The notes: a model not told the origin generated them from the letters alone. Shown: positions 34,084 through 43,570, counted from the first letter of the stretch. The stretch: 64,000 bases of DNA from JAGGSN01 sp965603725 (GCA_965603725.1 CBFDEC010000001.1:1-64000), one strand, 5' to 3'. Translations and numbers: made by a program.

Positions 34084-34929
34084 ATGGCTATGAAAAACAT
34101 ATTAAGTTTTGATGTTGAAGAACATTTCCAGGTGTCCGGGATGGAAAAGGCTATCAGTCGCTCAAGTTGGGATAGTTTTCATTCGCGTGTAGAGCAGAGC
34201 GCCCAGAAGATCTTTAAAATACTCGATCGCCATAAGGTGAAGGCTACATTTTTCATCCTTGGCTGGATAGCCGAGCGGCATCCCGGGCTGATAAAAGAAA
34301 TCGCTAAACAGGGGCATGAGATAGCCAGTCATGGCTTTGATCATAAGCTTGTGTACAATATGACGCCTGAGCAGTTTGCCGTTAATCTGAAACAGACTAA
34401 TGACCTTTTAGAATCGATAACCGGTCAAAGGGTTTATGGCTACAGAGCGCCCAGTTTTTCGCTGGCGATTGATGATATTGAAAAGTTTGAGATTTTAGCC
34501 GAACTTGGATTTACATATGACTCGTCGCTGTTTCCAATGAAACATCCTCGGTATGGCAGGGCGCAATCCATCCCTCTGGGACCGTTCGAAATTGAAAAGG
34601 ATAGTCGTTACATTATTAAAGAGTTTCCGATTTCAGTGATAAAGTTTCTGGGAAAGCATATTCCTGCCGGCGCCGGCGGCTACTTTCGGCTGTATCCGAA
34701 TACGATTCTTAGACGCAATTTTAAAAAAGTAAATAACCAGGAACGACCGGTAATTATTTATCTTCATCCCTGGGAATTCGATCCCGATCAGCCGCGAGTA
34801 TCGGGGGCGGGCTTTGGTAATACTTTCAGACACTACCTGAATCTGGATAAAACCCAATCCAAACTGGAGATGGTCTTGAAGGAATTCGAATTTGGCTCAT
34901 TCCGAGACTTTATCGGTTCCCAATCCTGA
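34084..34929 (+). CDS. DUF3473-type polysaccharide deacetylase
   Basis: 281 residues of carbohydrate esterase family 4. 'ILSFDVEEHFQ' gives the catalytic/metal Asp; 'KATFFILGWIAERHP' and 'GHEIASHGFDHK' give the His-x(3)-His metal site. 'YRAPSFSL' is motif 3 and the C-terminal 'IIYLHPWEFDPDQPR' is the DUF3473 hallmark. This subfamily is usually found in exopolysaccharide loci associated with exosortase A systems. It would remove acetyl groups from amino sugars, fitting the wecB/epimerase neighbours. ATGs at 34084 and 34090 are both possible. An inactive paralogue is encoded at 29369. Confidence 0.9.
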   Translation: MAMKNILSFDVEEHFQVSGMEKAISRSSWDSFHSRVEQSAQKIFKILDRHKVKATFFILGWIAERHPGLIKEIAKQGHEIASHGFDHKLVYNMTPEQFAVNLKQTNDLLESITGQRVYGYRAPSFSLAIDDIEKFEILAELGFTYDSSLFPMKHPRYGRAQSIPLGPFEIEKDSRYIIKEFPISVIKFLGKHIPAGAGGYFRLYPNTILRRNFKKVNNQERPVIIYLHPWEFDPDQPRVSGAGFGNTFRHYLNLDKTQSKLEMVLKEFEFGSFRDFIGSQS

Positions 34930-35091
34930 TGATAATTCCCGGCTTTATCGGATTACCCCATAAGCTCTCAGCCCAATCAAATCCGCTTTATTCATAAACC
35001 TCATTATTATCTCTTTATTTTCTGATGGGATATGGCAATTGAGATTAAGTCTCATTTAACGTTCTGTTTATAAGGATGGTTAAACGATCAG

Positions 35092-38000
35092 CTACACATT
35101 CCCGTGGCAATGTTTGTATTTCTTCCCGCTGCCGCAGGGGCAGGGTTCGTTGCGGCCGACTTTTTTCTCGACCCGAATCGGTTTCTTTTTCTGCGTGCGT
35201 TCTGCGGCTTCCTGCATCGGGCCGGTATAACCGACATTATCATCGCCAGCCCTTTCGCCGGCGGACTGAGCGGCAGTTGCGACACCCATTCCGACAGCCG
35301 ATTGTTTAGCCGCTACCATTTGTTTGGCCGGTTTTCTGGCAGGTTCGGTTGCCAGGCGCAAGTGATAGACTTTGGCGATGGCAAGTTCATCGATACGCAT
35401 CTGAACCTCAACAAACATCCGGTAGCCCTCTTTTTTAAACTCAATTAGAGGATTCCGCTGTCCATAGGCTCTTAACCCGATACCGGTTTTAAGCTGGTCC
35501 ATTTCATAGAGGTGCTCTTTCCATTCGTAGTCGATTACCGACAGGAAAGCAAACCGTTCAAGCTGACGCATTATCTCCTCGCCCAGGTGCCGTTCTTTAT
35601 GCTCATAGATTTTCAGGGCGGCTTTGCTCAGCCTGTCGATTACAACATCCTGTTTTAGTTGTAATATATCTTCCTCTGGCCAGTTGAAATCGAGCAGAAA
35701 TATCTTCCGCATCTGCTCCCGTAAACCCTGCAGGTTCCAGTTTTCAGGATAAGTCTTTTCGGGGCAGAATTCCCAGACTTTGTCCTCGACAATATACTGG
35801 ATTAACTCAATGATATCTTCTCGAAGGTTTTTGCCTTTCAAACAGGAGGCACGCCGGCTATAAACCACCTCGCGCTGACTGTTCATGACGTCATCATATT
35901 CAAGAAGGTGTTTCCTGATTGCAAAATTTTGACCCTCGACCCTTTTCTGAGCTCTTTCAATGGCCTTGGTTACCATAGAATGTTCGATAACCTCGCCCTC
36001 CTGGACGCCCAGCTTGTCCATAATAGCGGCAATTCTATCCGAGCCAAACAGGCGCATCAGGTTGTCCTCGAGCGACAGGAAAAATCGCGAGCTGCCGGGG
36101 TCTCCCTGACGGCCGGAACGGCCTCGCAACTGACGGTCTATTCGGCGAGATTCATGCCGTTCTGTACCTATTATGCGCAGGCCGCAAGGGACATCCTCAT
36201 CGCATTTTAGATCATTATAATGAGGACAGTTGTTTTCCGAATCAACCGGAGAAACCAGCATGCAATATGGCGACTTTACTATCGATTCGGCGAGCTTGAT
36301 ATCGGTTCCACGGCCGGCCATGTTGGTAGCAATCGTTACTGCCCCGGGGATGCCTGCTTTGGTTACGATTTCCGCCTCCTGCTGATGGTATTTGGCGTTT
36401 AACACAGAGTGGCCAATTTTTTGCATTTTCAAGAGACGGGATAAAATCTCCGACACTTCCACCGAAACAGTGCCGACCAGTACCGGCACATTTTCCTTAT
36501 GCAGCCTGACAATTTCATTGATTATCGCCTGGTACTTTTCATTGCGGGTGCGATAAATCAAATCCTCATAGTCAATTCGTCTGACCGGCCGGTTTGTTGG
36601 AATGACAACTACATCCAGCTTGTAAATTTCCCATAACTCACCGGCTTCAGTCTCGGCAGTACCGGTCATGCCTGCCAGTTTATCATACATTCTGAAAAAG
36701 TTTTGCAGTGTAATTGTGGCTAAAGTCTGGGTTTCACCTTCAACGGTTACGCCCTCTTTAGCCTCAATTGCCTGGTGAAGGCCATCGGAATAACGCCGCC
36801 CCGGCATCAAGCGGCCGGTGAACTCATCCACAATCATGACCTTGCCGTCCTGTACCACATATTCATTATCTTCTTCATAAAGCTGGTAAGCGCGCAGCAA
36901 CTGGTTTATAGCATGGTTTTTTTCTGACAGTTCCGCGTGATGGCGGTATAGTTCGTCCCTGGCACGAGCCCTGTCGTCATCGTTGTAATTAGGGTCGTTA
37001 TCTATCTCTACCAGACCCTCGGTAATATCAGGAATTTCAAACAGCTTCTGGTCATCGGGAGACAGCATCGACCGTCCGGGCTCCTCGAGAGTAACGGTAT
37101 GTTCGCGTTCATCTATGGCGAAATACAACTGGTTATCGAGTTCATGCATTTTTTTGTCGCGCATGTAATCGAGTTCAACAGTCTGGACCTGTTTTTTAAT
37201 GCCCTTTTCCTTATAAAGCTTAAGCAGTCGCTTATTTTTGGGATCGCCGCGCTGAGCTAATAAAAAGTGATTGGCCGCTTCATAGTCCTCCCCTTTTTCT
37301 AACAGCCTTTCACCCTCTAAAATGAACTTTGCACAGAGCTGGTTCTGACGTTTAACAAGGTTTTGCACCAGCGGTTTCATCTCGTTGAAGCGATCATCCA
37401 TCTTTGATTCGACCGGGCCGGAAATAATAAGCGGAGTCCTGGCCTCATCGACAAGCACCGAGTCGACCTCGTCAATAATGCCGTAAGCAAAGCCGCGCAG
37501 TACCATATCCTCAGCCTGAACCGACATATTATCCCTGAGGTAATCAAAACCGAACTCATTGTTGGTGCCATAAGTGATATCACAGTTATACTGGTCACGC
37601 CGTTGCTGGGGGAGCATATCGTTCTGGATACAGCCTACGGCCAACCCCAAGAATTCGTACACTTTACCCATCCACTGGGAGTCGCGGCGGGCAAGATAAT
37701 CGTTAACGGTCACCAGATGAGCTCCCAGCCCGACCAGAGCATTTAGATACAAAGGCATCGTCGCCACCAGAGTCTTACCCTCACCGGTAGCCATTTCGGT
37801 AATCTTGCCCTGGTGAAGGACGATTCCCCCAATAAGCTGGCAATCATAGGGAAGCATCTCCCATTTTGTTTCGATCTCGCAGACATCCCAGGATTTGCCG
37901 ACCAGTCTGCGGCACGCCTCTTTGACCATGGCAAATGCCTCAGGCAGGATTTCATCCAGCTCATCCCCTATGATCTCCTGGTAAATAGTTTTTTTCCGCA

Positions 38001-38220
38001 CTTTATCAAGGTCGGTTTCTTCCTCGATACGAGCCATGTATTCTTTACCAAAAGGATGAAGTTCAGATTTTAATTCCTCTGTCCTTTTGGGAAACCAGTC
38101 ATCGGGTTTATCGTGAAGGGTTTCGTATATCTCGTTTATTTCGTCAACGATTGGCTGTAATTTCTTTATATCTTTGTCGTGCTTGGTGCCGAATATTTTT
38201 GTTATTATATTAAAGGCCAT
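35092..38220 (-). CDS. secA: Protein translocase motor SecA (long FCB form)
   Basis: SecA drives preprotein export through SecYEG with ATP. Walker A 'EMATGEGKTLVATMP' has its Lys near residue 149; 'DEVDSVLVDEARTPLIISG' is the DEAD-like motif; 'ATNMAGRGTDIKL' and 'RQLRGRSGRQGDPGSS' are the second motor motifs. At 1042 residues it exceeds the usual 830-900 owing to an enlarged helical segment around residues 260-400 ('GEDYEAANHFLLAQRGDPKN'), as in Bacteroidetes-type SecAs. The C-terminal zinc motif is 'GRNEPCPCGSGKKYKHCH'. GGAGAAG lies about 9 nt before the ATG. It is transcribed alone. Confidence 0.95.
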   Translation of the reverse strand: MAFNIITKIFGTKHDKDIKKLQPIVDEINEIYETLHDKPDDWFPKRTEELKSELHPFGKEYMARIEEETDLDKVRKKTIYQEIIGDELDEILPEAFAMVKEACRRLVGKSWDVCEIETKWEMLPYDCQLIGGIVLHQGKITEMATGEGKTLVATMPLYLNALVGLGAHLVTVNDYLARRDSQWMGKVYEFLGLAVGCIQNDMLPQQRRDQYNCDITYGTNNEFGFDYLRDNMSVQAEDMVLRGFAYGIIDEVDSVLVDEARTPLIISGPVESKMDDRFNEMKPLVQNLVKRQNQLCAKFILEGERLLEKGEDYEAANHFLLAQRGDPKNKRLLKLYKEKGIKKQVQTVELDYMRDKKMHELDNQLYFAIDEREHTVTLEEPGRSMLSPDDQKLFEIPDITEGLVEIDNDPNYNDDDRARARDELYRHHAELSEKNHAINQLLRAYQLYEEDNEYVVQDGKVMIVDEFTGRLMPGRRYSDGLHQAIEAKEGVTVEGETQTLATITLQNFFRMYDKLAGMTGTAETEAGELWEIYKLDVVVIPTNRPVRRIDYEDLIYRTRNEKYQAIINEIVRLHKENVPVLVGTVSVEVSEILSRLLKMQKIGHSVLNAKYHQQEAEIVTKAGIPGAVTIATNMAGRGTDIKLAESIVKSPYCMLVSPVDSENNCPHYNDLKCDEDVPCGLRIIGTERHESRRIDRQLRGRSGRQGDPGSSRFFLSLEDNLMRLFGSDRIAAIMDKLGVQEGEVIEHSMVTKAIERAQKRVEGQNFAIRKHLLEYDDVMNSQREVVYSRRASCLKGKNLREDIIELIQYIVEDKVWEFCPEKTYPENWNLQGLREQMRKIFLLDFNWPEEDILQLKQDVVIDRLSKAALKIYEHKERHLGEEIMRQLERFAFLSVIDYEWKEHLYEMDQLKTGIGLRAYGQRNPLIEFKKEGYRMFVEVQMRIDELAIAKVYHLRLATEPARKPAKQMVAAKQSAVGMGVATAAQSAGERAGDDNVGYTGPMQEAAERTQKKKPIRVEKKVGRNEPCPCGSGKKYKHCHGNV

Positions 38221-38452
38221 TATTCAATCTTCTCCAAATCTGCGATAATTCAGATTATATGTTTAAATTATACCCTTTTAATATACAACCGGGCAAGAGA
38301 AAAGTTTATATTGATATTGTAAATGCCGCCGAGAAAACGCCAGAGTATATTAATTTTTTATACTTTATAAGATTACATTGCCGATGATAAACAGTAAATC
38401 GACCTCACTATTGTTCATTATTATAGATAATTTTAAAATCCTCAAGATTTGC

Positions 38453-38482
38453 TTGACAACAAAACAAAACATTTTCTATACT
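38453..38482 (+). promoter_or_regulatory. Ferredoxin promoter
   Basis: TTGACA at 38453-38458, 18-bp spacer, TATACT at 38477-38482. The leader to the ferredoxin ATG would be about 95 nt. The rest of the 362-bp gap between secA and the ferredoxin gene is AT-rich and shows no gene. Confidence 0.6.
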
Positions 38483-38582
38483 CAAAAACCAAAAGACGGG
38501 CAATGTATCAACAATTGCCGGATAGTAATTGAATATCGCTGGTTGTTTGTTTAAGGCGGTTTTGCAATCGGAGGTAATACAG

Positions 38583-38759
38583 ATGGCTTATATAATAAAC
38601 GGTGAATGCATTATGTGCGATGCTTGCGTGCCTGAATGTCCGGAAAATGCAATTATTGCCGGAGATCCTTTATATATAATCGATGCCGACCTTTGTAACG
38701 ATTGCGGCGACTGCGCCGAAATTTGCCCGACCGAGGCCTGCGAACCTGATATTGAATAA
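38583..38759 (+). CDS. 2[4Fe-4S] ferredoxin
   Basis: A 58-residue clostridial-type ferredoxin. Two CxxCxxCxxxCP motifs are present: C9, C12, C15, C19 and C38, C41, C44, C48; an extra C53 follows. Each four-cysteine set binds one [4Fe-4S] cluster. It is a soluble low-potential electron carrier, for partners such as pyruvate:ferredoxin oxidoreductase not seen here. The ATG at 38583 has GGAGG 9 nt upstream and begins the conserved 'AYIINGECI'; the upstream in-frame start at 38529 would add a non-homologous leader and is rejected. It is strongly acidic, as expected. Confidence 0.93.
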   Translation: MAYIINGECIMCDACVPECPENAIIAGDPLYIIDADLCNDCGDCAEICPTEACEPDIE

Positions 38760-38905
38760 GGAGTTAACACTTAGACCATATAGTGGCTCATAGTCTTTTA
38801 ATCTTTTAGAGTTTTATGAAATATTACTTGTCAAGCTAATTAGAATTAGTATATTGATATATGTACTGGGAGAGAAAGCGGTATACTTAACAAAAGGAGT
38901 TTTTG

Positions 38906-39529
38906 ATGAGAAAAGGCTTGTTAGCGATTCTAATTGCTGTAATGATGGTTCCCAGTATTTGTATCGCACAAAAAGCCGGCAGTTTTATTGCTGGTTTTGA
39001 TATTGGAATGACGTCAGCTATCGGTGATTTCCGAGATGATACAACGTTGAATGCAACATCCGGAATCAATCTTGGCGGAGAGATAAGATATACTTTTTTC
39101 AACAATTTCTCCCTGGGCCCCTTTATCAAATATCAGCGTTTCGGTTCATCCGAACAGAATACTGCTGGAAATATAAGCTATAACCTTAACCAGTATGGCT
39201 GTATTGCCAGATTTAACATGTTTGATATCAGAAATGGCCGGGCATACATTCTCGGCGGAGGCGGTATCTTTAGGCCCACAGAACACACCTGGGCGCCTGA
39301 TTATATTGATGATAAACCGTTTGAGTCGAGTACGTTCCTGGCAGGTGGAATAGGAATCTGCACCAACCCGTTTTCTACAACAATTTATGAATTCGAGCTC
39401 CGATATAGCACCGGTGATGCCGATAGACAAGCTTCGGATGGTGGTACCACTCATAACTTCGATTTCATTTCGTTTGCCTTTAAGATATCGTTTAATTCTA
39501 AAGGGATTCAACCGCCGCCAAGATATTAA
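38906..39529 (+). CDS. Outer-membrane beta-barrel protein
   Basis: 207 residues with a signal peptide (MRKGLLAILIAVMMVPSICIA, cleaved before QKAG). The mature part alternates polar and hydrophobic residues in strands with aromatic girdles, such as 'GGEIRYTFFNNFSLGPFIKY' and 'IYEFELRYSTGD', and it ends 'FAFKISFNSKGIQPPPRY'. This fits a small OmpA/OmpW-type barrel of about eight strands. Function cannot be narrowed. ATG 38906 lies 8 nt after AAAGGAG; a TTG three bases earlier is less likely. A terminator follows. Confidence 0.75.
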   Translation: MRKGLLAILIAVMMVPSICIAQKAGSFIAGFDIGMTSAIGDFRDDTTLNATSGINLGGEIRYTFFNNFSLGPFIKYQRFGSSEQNTAGNISYNLNQYGCIARFNMFDIRNGRAYILGGGGIFRPTEHTWAPDYIDDKPFESSTFLAGGIGICTNPFSTTIYEFELRYSTGDADRQASDGGTTHNFDFISFAFKISFNSKGIQPPPRY

Positions 39530-39561
39530 AAGCGATACAACTAAAATAGTTGGATATTAAT

Positions 39562-39584
39562 AAAGGGAGTGATAAGCTCCTTTT
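39562..39584 (+). terminator. Rho-independent terminator after the barrel gene
   Basis: AAAGGGAG (39562-39569) pairs with CTCCTTTT (39577-39584) through one G-U pair, with a 7-nt loop and a T-rich tail. Confidence 0.65.
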
Positions 39585-39722
39585 TGTTATCTGGATAGGG
39601 AGCTAAAATTGTGTTCGGTATATTGGCTGATACTTTGTAATTATTGCAAGCGTCTGATCCGCTTTGCGGAATGTATGAAAAAAACAAAATATTAGTGTAA
39701 GCCGGGCAATAGAATAAGCTGT

Positions 39723-39747
39723 GTTGTCGGAAGTTACTTCCGACAAC
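39723..39747. repeat. GTCGGAAGT-family palindrome, copy 3
   Basis: GTTGTCGGAAG and CTTCCGACAAC arms around T-A. It lies in the 303-bp gap 39530-39832, which otherwise holds the terminator and no gene. Confidence 0.85.
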
Positions 39748-39832
39748 CGGCAAAAGAAGAACATGCCTTTTCTATACAGTATCAGATTGGCAAATCCGAT
39801 TTTTGTAAAAGCAAAGCGAGTCTTTACGACAT

Positions 39833-40252
39833 TTAGTTAGCCGTCTTCTTTATGGACACCTGCCGCCTGCGAATTACCGCAATTGTTCCGGCGGCCAGCA
39901 AAAGCAGCGCCATGATAATCATACCCCATTCAGAGAGTGTGGGGATTTCCTGAGCTGGGTCTGTTACCAGCAGGCTGACCGGCAAATCGATGCTTAAGTT
40001 TTCCGGATCGTTAGAATCAACAGTTACCGTTCCGATGTATGTTCCCGGAGTCATCAATGTGGCGTCGAAAGTGATGACAACTATGTCTGTCTCACCCAGG
40101 CTGACAGTACCATTATCAGGATTCTCGCTTATCCAGGTACGATCATCAGATATATTATAAGTTAAGTCCTGAAAGCCATAATTACTGATTTGAAGCTCGA
40201 ATTCAGTAACGCTTCCAGCGTCAACCGTTTCAGAAATTTCGGTAACGTTCAA
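39833..40252 (-). pseudogene. 3' remnant of an exported protein with IPTL-CTERM tail
   Basis: The frame encodes an Ig/BACON-like domain ('TEFELQISNYGFQDLTYNIS', 'GTYIGTVTVDSNDPENLSID') and ends in 'EIPTLSEWGMIIMALLLLAA' plus RRR. That tail is the IPTL-CTERM sorting signal: IPTLxxWG, a membrane helix and a basic end, recognised by a dedicated exosortase. The only start is a TTG, a stop lies two codons upstream, and there is no signal peptide. It is therefore the 3' part of a larger exported protein. A palindrome at 40300-40319 lies just beyond the break. No exosortase gene is in this window. Confidence 0.7.
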
Positions 40253-40299
40253 GCCTATTTAATTGCGTCGGCAGGAACCCATTCATGCCAATGTAAAGC

Positions 40300-40319
40300 G
40301 TCGGGAAAGGATTCCCGAC
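40300..40319. repeat. Palindrome GTCGGGAA/TTCCCGAC
   Basis: GTCGGGAA, 4-nt centre, TTCCCGAC. It sits beside the truncated end of the IPTL-CTERM remnant. Confidence 0.7.
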
Positions 40320-40487
40320 TCCGCGCCAATGAAAATATGGTAATTCATTAATACAATATTATTCAACACGGCATCATTGTCGATCTAAAATAGTCGTTAA
40401 AATGGTTGATTTATCTTATTAATTATAGTAAAAAACATAATAGCTATTGACAATTCTAAGTGAGATAATTTTTAGATTGGAGGCAGA

Positions 40488-41990
40488 ATGATAATAGATA
40501 GAAGAGAGTTTCTAAAAAGAGCCGCAACGATATCAGCAACAGCTGCCAGCGCTCCATTTCTTTTGAGCATATTGGGCGAATCGGGCTGCGCTCCCGCTGC
40601 GCCGCCGGGATTCAATGAAAAACAGATCGAGGCATTGCTGAAAAATGCCCTTGTCCGCGGTGGAGATTTCTCCGAGGTGTTTATCGAGGAGGTTTTATCG
40701 CTGTCGCTAAATATGACTGAAGGATCATTTTCTAATGCAACAGTCGGCGTATCCAGCGGCGTAGGTATCAGAACTGTAGATCAGGATAAAAACGGATATG
40801 CCTATGTTAACGGCTATGGTTTTTCAGAGGCTCTTGAGGCTGCCTCGACCGCCGCTTATATCACCTCGGAAACTCGGCCTGCCAGGGTTGCCGAACCGGT
40901 GAGTTCCGAGGCTCCGCCGTTTATAATAGTTGATATCCCGATTGAATCTATATCTGAAACACAAAAGATGGAATTGGTTCAAAAAGCAGAAGTCGCCGCC
41001 AGGGATTTCAGCCCGCATATTAAGCAGGTCGATATCACCTACTACGATCACGTTCGCAAAAGAAGAATCGCCAACTCAAATGGACTGCGTATCGAAAACG
41101 AGATACCATTAATCTGGGTCGTTATAGAAGTACTGGCCGAAAGAAACGGCATTCGTCACCAGGGAAGATGCCGTATCTCTGCTCATCAGGGCTTCGAGTT
41201 TTTCGAAGAGAATGATATCGTGGAAGCAGCGCTTATGGCGGCCAAAGAGGCAGTGGTCATGCTGGATGCCAAACCCGCTCCATCAGGCGTGATGCCGGTA
41301 GTAATGAACCCCGGATGGGGCGGAGTGTTAATCCATGAGGCGGTCGGACATGGCCTTGAGGGTGATCTCGTATACAAAGGATCGTCTATTTATTCAGATA
41401 GGCTTGGAAAAAAAGTCGGCTCGTCGGCTGTTACCTTAATTGATGATTCATCCTGGCCCAATGCCCGCGGTACGACAGGATTTGATGATGAAGGAACCGC
41501 CGGGCAAAGAAATGTTCTCATTGAAAAGGGGATTTTAAGAGGCTTTATGCACGATTTAATTTCAGCTAAGATGCTGAAAGCCGAACCAACCGGCAACGGG
41601 CGGCGTGAATCATACCGGCATTACCCGATCCCCAGGATGACTAACACGTTCCTGGCCAATGGCGATGCCAGCCATGATGACATAATCGCTGATACTAAAA
41701 ATGGCATTTTTGTGAAAACACTTTCCGGTGGCTCGGTTGATACTATCTCAGGACAGTTTAATTTTATCGTGCGTGAGGCGTATTTAATCGAGGAGGGCAG
41801 GATTACAGCGCCGGTATCGGGGGCAACATTGATTGGCCGGGGTATCGACGTATTGACAAATATCGATATCGTCGGCAACAACCTGAATCTGGGCGTAGGA
41901 ATCTGCGGTAAAGGTCAATGGGTTCCGGTTACTGCCGGTGTACCCACTATAAGAGTTGCCAAAGGTATAACCGTGGGCGGAATGGCATAG
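40488..41990 (+). CDS. tldD: TldD-family metalloprotease with Tat signal
   Basis: The catalytic subunit of TldD/TldE, a zinc peptidase that trims unfolded or modified peptides. The metal motif is H283-E-A-V-G-H in 'HEAVGHGLEGD', followed by 'GTTGFDDEGTAGQRN'. Unlike ordinary cytoplasmic TldD, this 500-residue protein begins 'MIIDRREFLKRAATIS' and a hydrophobic stretch 'AAS-APFLLSILG', a clear twin-arginine export signal. 'ESGCAPAAPP' follows and could be a poor lipobox. Export of a folded metalloenzyme is therefore inferred. TTGGAGG precedes the ATG. tldE follows after 9 bp. Confidence 0.9.
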   Translation: MIIDRREFLKRAATISATAASAPFLLSILGESGCAPAAPPGFNEKQIEALLKNALVRGGDFSEVFIEEVLSLSLNMTEGSFSNATVGVSSGVGIRTVDQDKNGYAYVNGYGFSEALEAASTAAYITSETRPARVAEPVSSEAPPFIIVDIPIESISETQKMELVQKAEVAARDFSPHIKQVDITYYDHVRKRRIANSNGLRIENEIPLIWVVIEVLAERNGIRHQGRCRISAHQGFEFFEENDIVEAALMAAKEAVVMLDAKPAPSGVMPVVMNPGWGGVLIHEAVGHGLEGDLVYKGSSIYSDRLGKKVGSSAVTLIDDSSWPNARGTTGFDDEGTAGQRNVLIEKGILRGFMHDLISAKMLKAEPTGNGRRESYRHYPIPRMTNTFLANGDASHDDIIADTKNGIFVKTLSGGSVDTISGQFNFIVREAYLIEEGRITAPVSGATLIGRGIDVLTNIDIVGNNLNLGVGICGKGQWVPVTAGVPTIRVAKGITVGGMA

Positions 41991-41999
41991 GAGGCGATT

Positions 42000-43325
42000 A
42001 TGGATTTGTTAAACAGAATTTTAGATAAATGTGTTCATTCGGGCGCGGAGATGGCGGAGGTATATTCCCTCTCGCAAAAGAAACTGGCTGTTACAGTCAG
42101 AGACGGCAAAGTTGAAACTATAAAAAAATCTACTCCGGGCGGCCTGGCAGTAAGATATTTCTCGTTCGGGAAAACCGTTTTCGGTCATACTACAGATACC
42201 TCCGATTCAGCTTTAGACAGCCTGATTGCCCGGTTGTCACGACTTGTTAGAAAAACAGGCGAGGATGAATATGCCGGATTGCCGGGCGTAAAAGATTACG
42301 AGCAAAACCTCGATATATATGGTCCGGAGTTTATTAGTATCCCAATTGATCATAAGATTGATTATTTAGTCAGCCTTGAAAAACAAGCATTGAATTATGA
42401 TCCGCTGATTGAAAAATCCAACGGCGCTTCTTATGAGGAAACTCTCAACACTATCAATCTGGTTAATACTAATGGTATGGCGATGAGTTTTGATTCGACA
42501 TTATATACTATTAGACTATCCGTGACGGCTGTACGGAAGGGTGAGATGTTTCCCGGTGAGGGTGAATTTTCAGCCCGTTATTTTGCAGACCTGCCCCGAC
42601 CGCAGGAGATTGTTGAACATACAGCATCAAAAGCCGTACGGCTTATCGGCGGCTCTATAGTTGACAGCGGCGATTATGAAATAATATTTGCCCCTGAAGC
42701 CGCAGACTCGATTTTGTGGGGATTGTTGTTTGCTCTGAACGGTGAAAACTACCTTAAGGGTTCATCATTTCTTGCCGGCAGAGAAGGGAATAAAATAGCA
42801 ATAGATAAATTCAATCTTTATGATGACCAACTGATGAAACGTGGTGTAGCCAGCAGGCCTGCCGATGCTGAGGGATCAGCCTCGATAAAACTGCCGCTAA
42901 TCGAAAATGGAATCCTCAAAAGCCCGATGTATGACACCAGAACCGCCGCTAAAGCGGGAACAAGTTCGACTGCTTCTGCCTCGCGAAGAGACTATAACGG
43001 ATTTCCCGGAATCTGGCCAAGCAACTTTTACATTGCCGCAGGCGATGATAATATCGATGATGTTATTTCATCATGCAAGAAAGGCATCATTGTGGAAGGT
43101 ACGCAGGGATGGGGGCTTCATAGTGTGACCGGTCAGTACTCAGCTGGTATTAATGGCATTCTTGTAAAAAATGGCAAGCGCATTAAACCTGTAGCCAGTG
43201 TCACTATTGCCGCCAGCGCCGATGATCTTTTCAATGGTATAGGAGCGATTTGTGATGATATTGCATTCTATAGAGCATTTAGTTCGCCGTCATTGATGAT
43301 CAGGAAGATGAAAGTTGGGTCTTAA
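42000..43325 (+). CDS. pmbA: TldE/PmbA-family metallopeptidase partner
   Basis: The 441-residue non-catalytic partner of TldD. N-terminal 'GAEMAEVYSLSQKKLAVTVR' and 'GGLAVRYFSFGKTVFGHT' match the TldE/PmbA fold; 'SGDYEIIFAPEAADSILWGL' and 'MKRGVASRPADAEGSASIKL' are typical central blocks. It lacks HExxxH, as expected for TldE. It has no signal peptide, so if TldD is exported by Tat this subunit would have to ride along as a complex or act separately. GGAGG overlaps the end of tldD, implying coupling. Confidence 0.9.
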   Translation: MDLLNRILDKCVHSGAEMAEVYSLSQKKLAVTVRDGKVETIKKSTPGGLAVRYFSFGKTVFGHTTDTSDSALDSLIARLSRLVRKTGEDEYAGLPGVKDYEQNLDIYGPEFISIPIDHKIDYLVSLEKQALNYDPLIEKSNGASYEETLNTINLVNTNGMAMSFDSTLYTIRLSVTAVRKGEMFPGEGEFSARYFADLPRPQEIVEHTASKAVRLIGGSIVDSGDYEIIFAPEAADSILWGLLFALNGENYLKGSSFLAGREGNKIAIDKFNLYDDQLMKRGVASRPADAEGSASIKLPLIENGILKSPMYDTRTAAKAGTSSTASASRRDYNGFPGIWPSNFYIAAGDDNIDDVISSCKKGIIVEGTQGWGLHSVTGQYSAGINGILVKNGKRIKPVASVTIAASADDLFNGIGAICDDIAFYRAFSSPSLMIRKMKVGS

Positions 43326-43380
43326 CCAGGATGTGCCAGAAGACGGTTTCGGATTAAAATTCTGACCATAATATTAAGCT

Positions 43381-43570
43381 GTCAGATTGCTTCTCCCCGC
43401 CTTTAGCCGGGATCGCGATGACTTGCAAGAATAGTCATTACGAACATCTGACCTGTGAGGCAAGAGGTTGAAAAAGAAACAAAACAGGAATGTATGCCAA
43501 GCAGCAGGACAGGTCCCAAGATTCTACGAATTTTCAACCTGTCCGGACAGACTAAAAGTCTGTCCTACTT
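43381..43570. repeat. Cluster of dispersed-repeat sequences, including a GTAGG palindrome
   Basis: The 310-bp gap 43326-43635 contains no gene. 43545-43565 is a palindrome, GGACAGACT AAA AGTCTGTCC; on the minus strand it begins GTAGGACAGACT. Upstream, 43381-43460 has 'CAGATTGCTTCTCC' and 'CGCGATGAC...GTCATTACGA' pieces that resemble the common 'GTCATTGCGA...AAGCAATCT' bacterial repeat. Confidence 0.65.

Noticed and set aside
38529..38582. N-terminal extension of the ferredoxin
   Set aside because: The ATG at 38583 has a strong ribosome site and starts the conserved ferredoxin sequence; the upstream part is leader RNA.
40447..40475. TTGACA upstream of tldD as a full promoter
   Set aside because: No acceptable -10 at 16-18 bp spacing; GATAAT follows after only 11 bp.
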